7,246 nucleotides of DNA from Pseudomonadota bacterium (GTDB lineage: Bacteria; Pseudomonadota; Gammaproteobacteria; Steroidobacterales; Steroidobacteraceae): contig JAJYTX010000124.1 in the NCBI GenBank assembly GCA_021792815.1, positions 1 through 7,246 of the forward strand, in the 5' to 3' direction. A program made the translations under genes and the position numbers. The first letter of the stretch is position 1. Each line of letters begins with the position of its first letter. Positions 6,790 through 7,246 of this stretch are shown here, in pieces. The notes under the pieces are model-generated. The model saw only the letters and a list, made by a program, of their open reading frames with translations. It was not told the origin of the DNA and searched no databases.

Positions 6790-7246
6790 GAGTGCGCTGC
6801 CACGCCGATGGCCCGACTGCCGAAGCGCACCGTGGTGCGGTCGATGACACGGCCGGCGAGCTGGCCGCACGCGGCGTCGATGTCCTCGCCGCGTGTGCGG
6901 CGAACAGTCGCCAACACACCACGGCGGAGGAGCTCGTCACGGAAACGCTGCACCACTTCCGGCGGGGAACGGCGAAAGCGCGTCCCCGGGAAGGGGTTGA
7001 ACGGAATGAGGTTGACCTTGGCCGGATGGCCGGCGAGGAGCCTGGCGAGCTTCAGGGCCTGGGAAGACGAGTCGTTGACGCCATCGAGCAGGACATACTC
7101 GAACGTCACACTGCGGCCATTGCGCTCGTCGATGTATCGCCAGCAGGCCTCGAGCAGCTCGGCGATGGGATGGATGCGGTTGATCGGCACCAGCTCGTCG
7201 CGCAGCCGGTCATCGGGGGCGTGCAATGAGACCGCCAGAGCGACGT
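6786..7246 (-). CDS. rlmN: Dual-specificity 23S rRNA/tRNA adenine-C2 methyltransferase RlmN, C-terminal part
   Basis: RlmN is a radical-SAM enzyme that methylates C2 of A2503 in 23S rRNA and of A37 in certain tRNAs. The visible 152 residues plus stop are the C-terminal part; the protein runs off the right edge, so the radical-SAM CxxxCxxC cluster and the first catalytic Cys are not seen. Family features present are [20 protein letters not shown] at the edge, [30 protein letters not shown], and the end motif [17 protein letters not shown]. The Cys in AACGQL (codon 6867-6869) corresponds to the second catalytic cysteine, Cys355 in E. coli, which forms the methyl-transfer adduct. The related Cfr resistance enzyme is less likely given the housekeeping context. 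It is the most upstream visible gene of the operon and overlaps pilW by 4 nt. Confidence 0.97.
   Translation of the reverse strand, partial: VALAVSLHAPDDRLRDELVPINRIHPIAELLEACWRYIDERNGRSVTFEYVLLDGVNDSSSQALKLARLLAGHPAKVNLIPFNPFPGTRFRRSPPEVVQRFRDELLRRGVLATVRRTRGEDIDAACGQLAGRVIDRTTVRFGSRAIGVAAHS

Noticed and set aside
1..7246. tRNA, rRNA, CRISPR array, insertion sequence or phage attachment site
   Set aside because: No T-loop/anticodon pattern, no spaced direct repeats, no transposase and no terminal inverted repeats were found; the window is almost entirely housekeeping genes.

Overview
This GC-rich window carries a conserved gammaproteobacterial housekeeping operon, read right to left on the minus strand, and the 3' end of an oppositely oriented catabolic gene. 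The minus-strand order is rlmN (5' end outside the window), pilW/pilF, rodZ, hisS, yfgM, bamB, der. This matches the rlmN-(pilF)-rodZ-ispG-hisS-yfgM-bamB-der cluster known from Pseudomonas. Escherichia coli has the same cluster without pilF. A pilF/pilW gene between rlmN and rodZ suggests a type IV-piliated, high-GC gammaproteobacterium related to the Pseudomonas or Xanthomonas side of the class; the order or genus cannot be fixed from this window. The main departure from the usual order is that ispG is absent: rodZ and hisS are separated by one base.

Layout: 1-237 (+) is the C-terminus of a glutaryl-CoA dehydrogenase. 238-522 is a non-coding gap between convergent genes, with two hairpins but no U-tract terminator. 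523-1896 (-) is the double GTPase Der. 1919-3079 (-) is the outer-membrane assembly lipoprotein BamB. 3139-3834 (-) is the YfgM-type tetratricopeptide protein. 3844-5133 (-) is histidyl-tRNA synthetase. 5135-6001 (-) is the cell-shape protein RodZ. 6007-6789 (-) is the type IV pilus pilotin lipoprotein PilW/PilF. 6786-7246 (-) is the C-terminal part of the RNA methyltransferase RlmN.

The operon is tightly packed: a 4-nt ATGA overlap (rlmN/pilW) and gaps of 5 nt (pilW/rodZ), 1 nt (rodZ/hisS), 9 nt (hisS/yfgM), 59 nt (yfgM/bamB) and 22 nt (bamB/der). It groups translation functions (RlmN, HisRS, Der in ribosome assembly) with cell-envelope functions (PilW, RodZ, YfgM at the Sec translocon, BamB in the BAM complex). 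No promoter for the operon is visible; it probably lies upstream of rlmN, outside the window.

I see no mobile element, CRISPR array, tRNA or rRNA, and no credible new system. The points worth a second look are small: the missing ispG, a TTG start for hisS translationally coupled to rodZ, an Asp-to-Ala change at a BamA-contact position of BamB, a Glu in the first Der G4 motif, a duplicated 12-mer in the RodZ linker, and the structured convergent gap.
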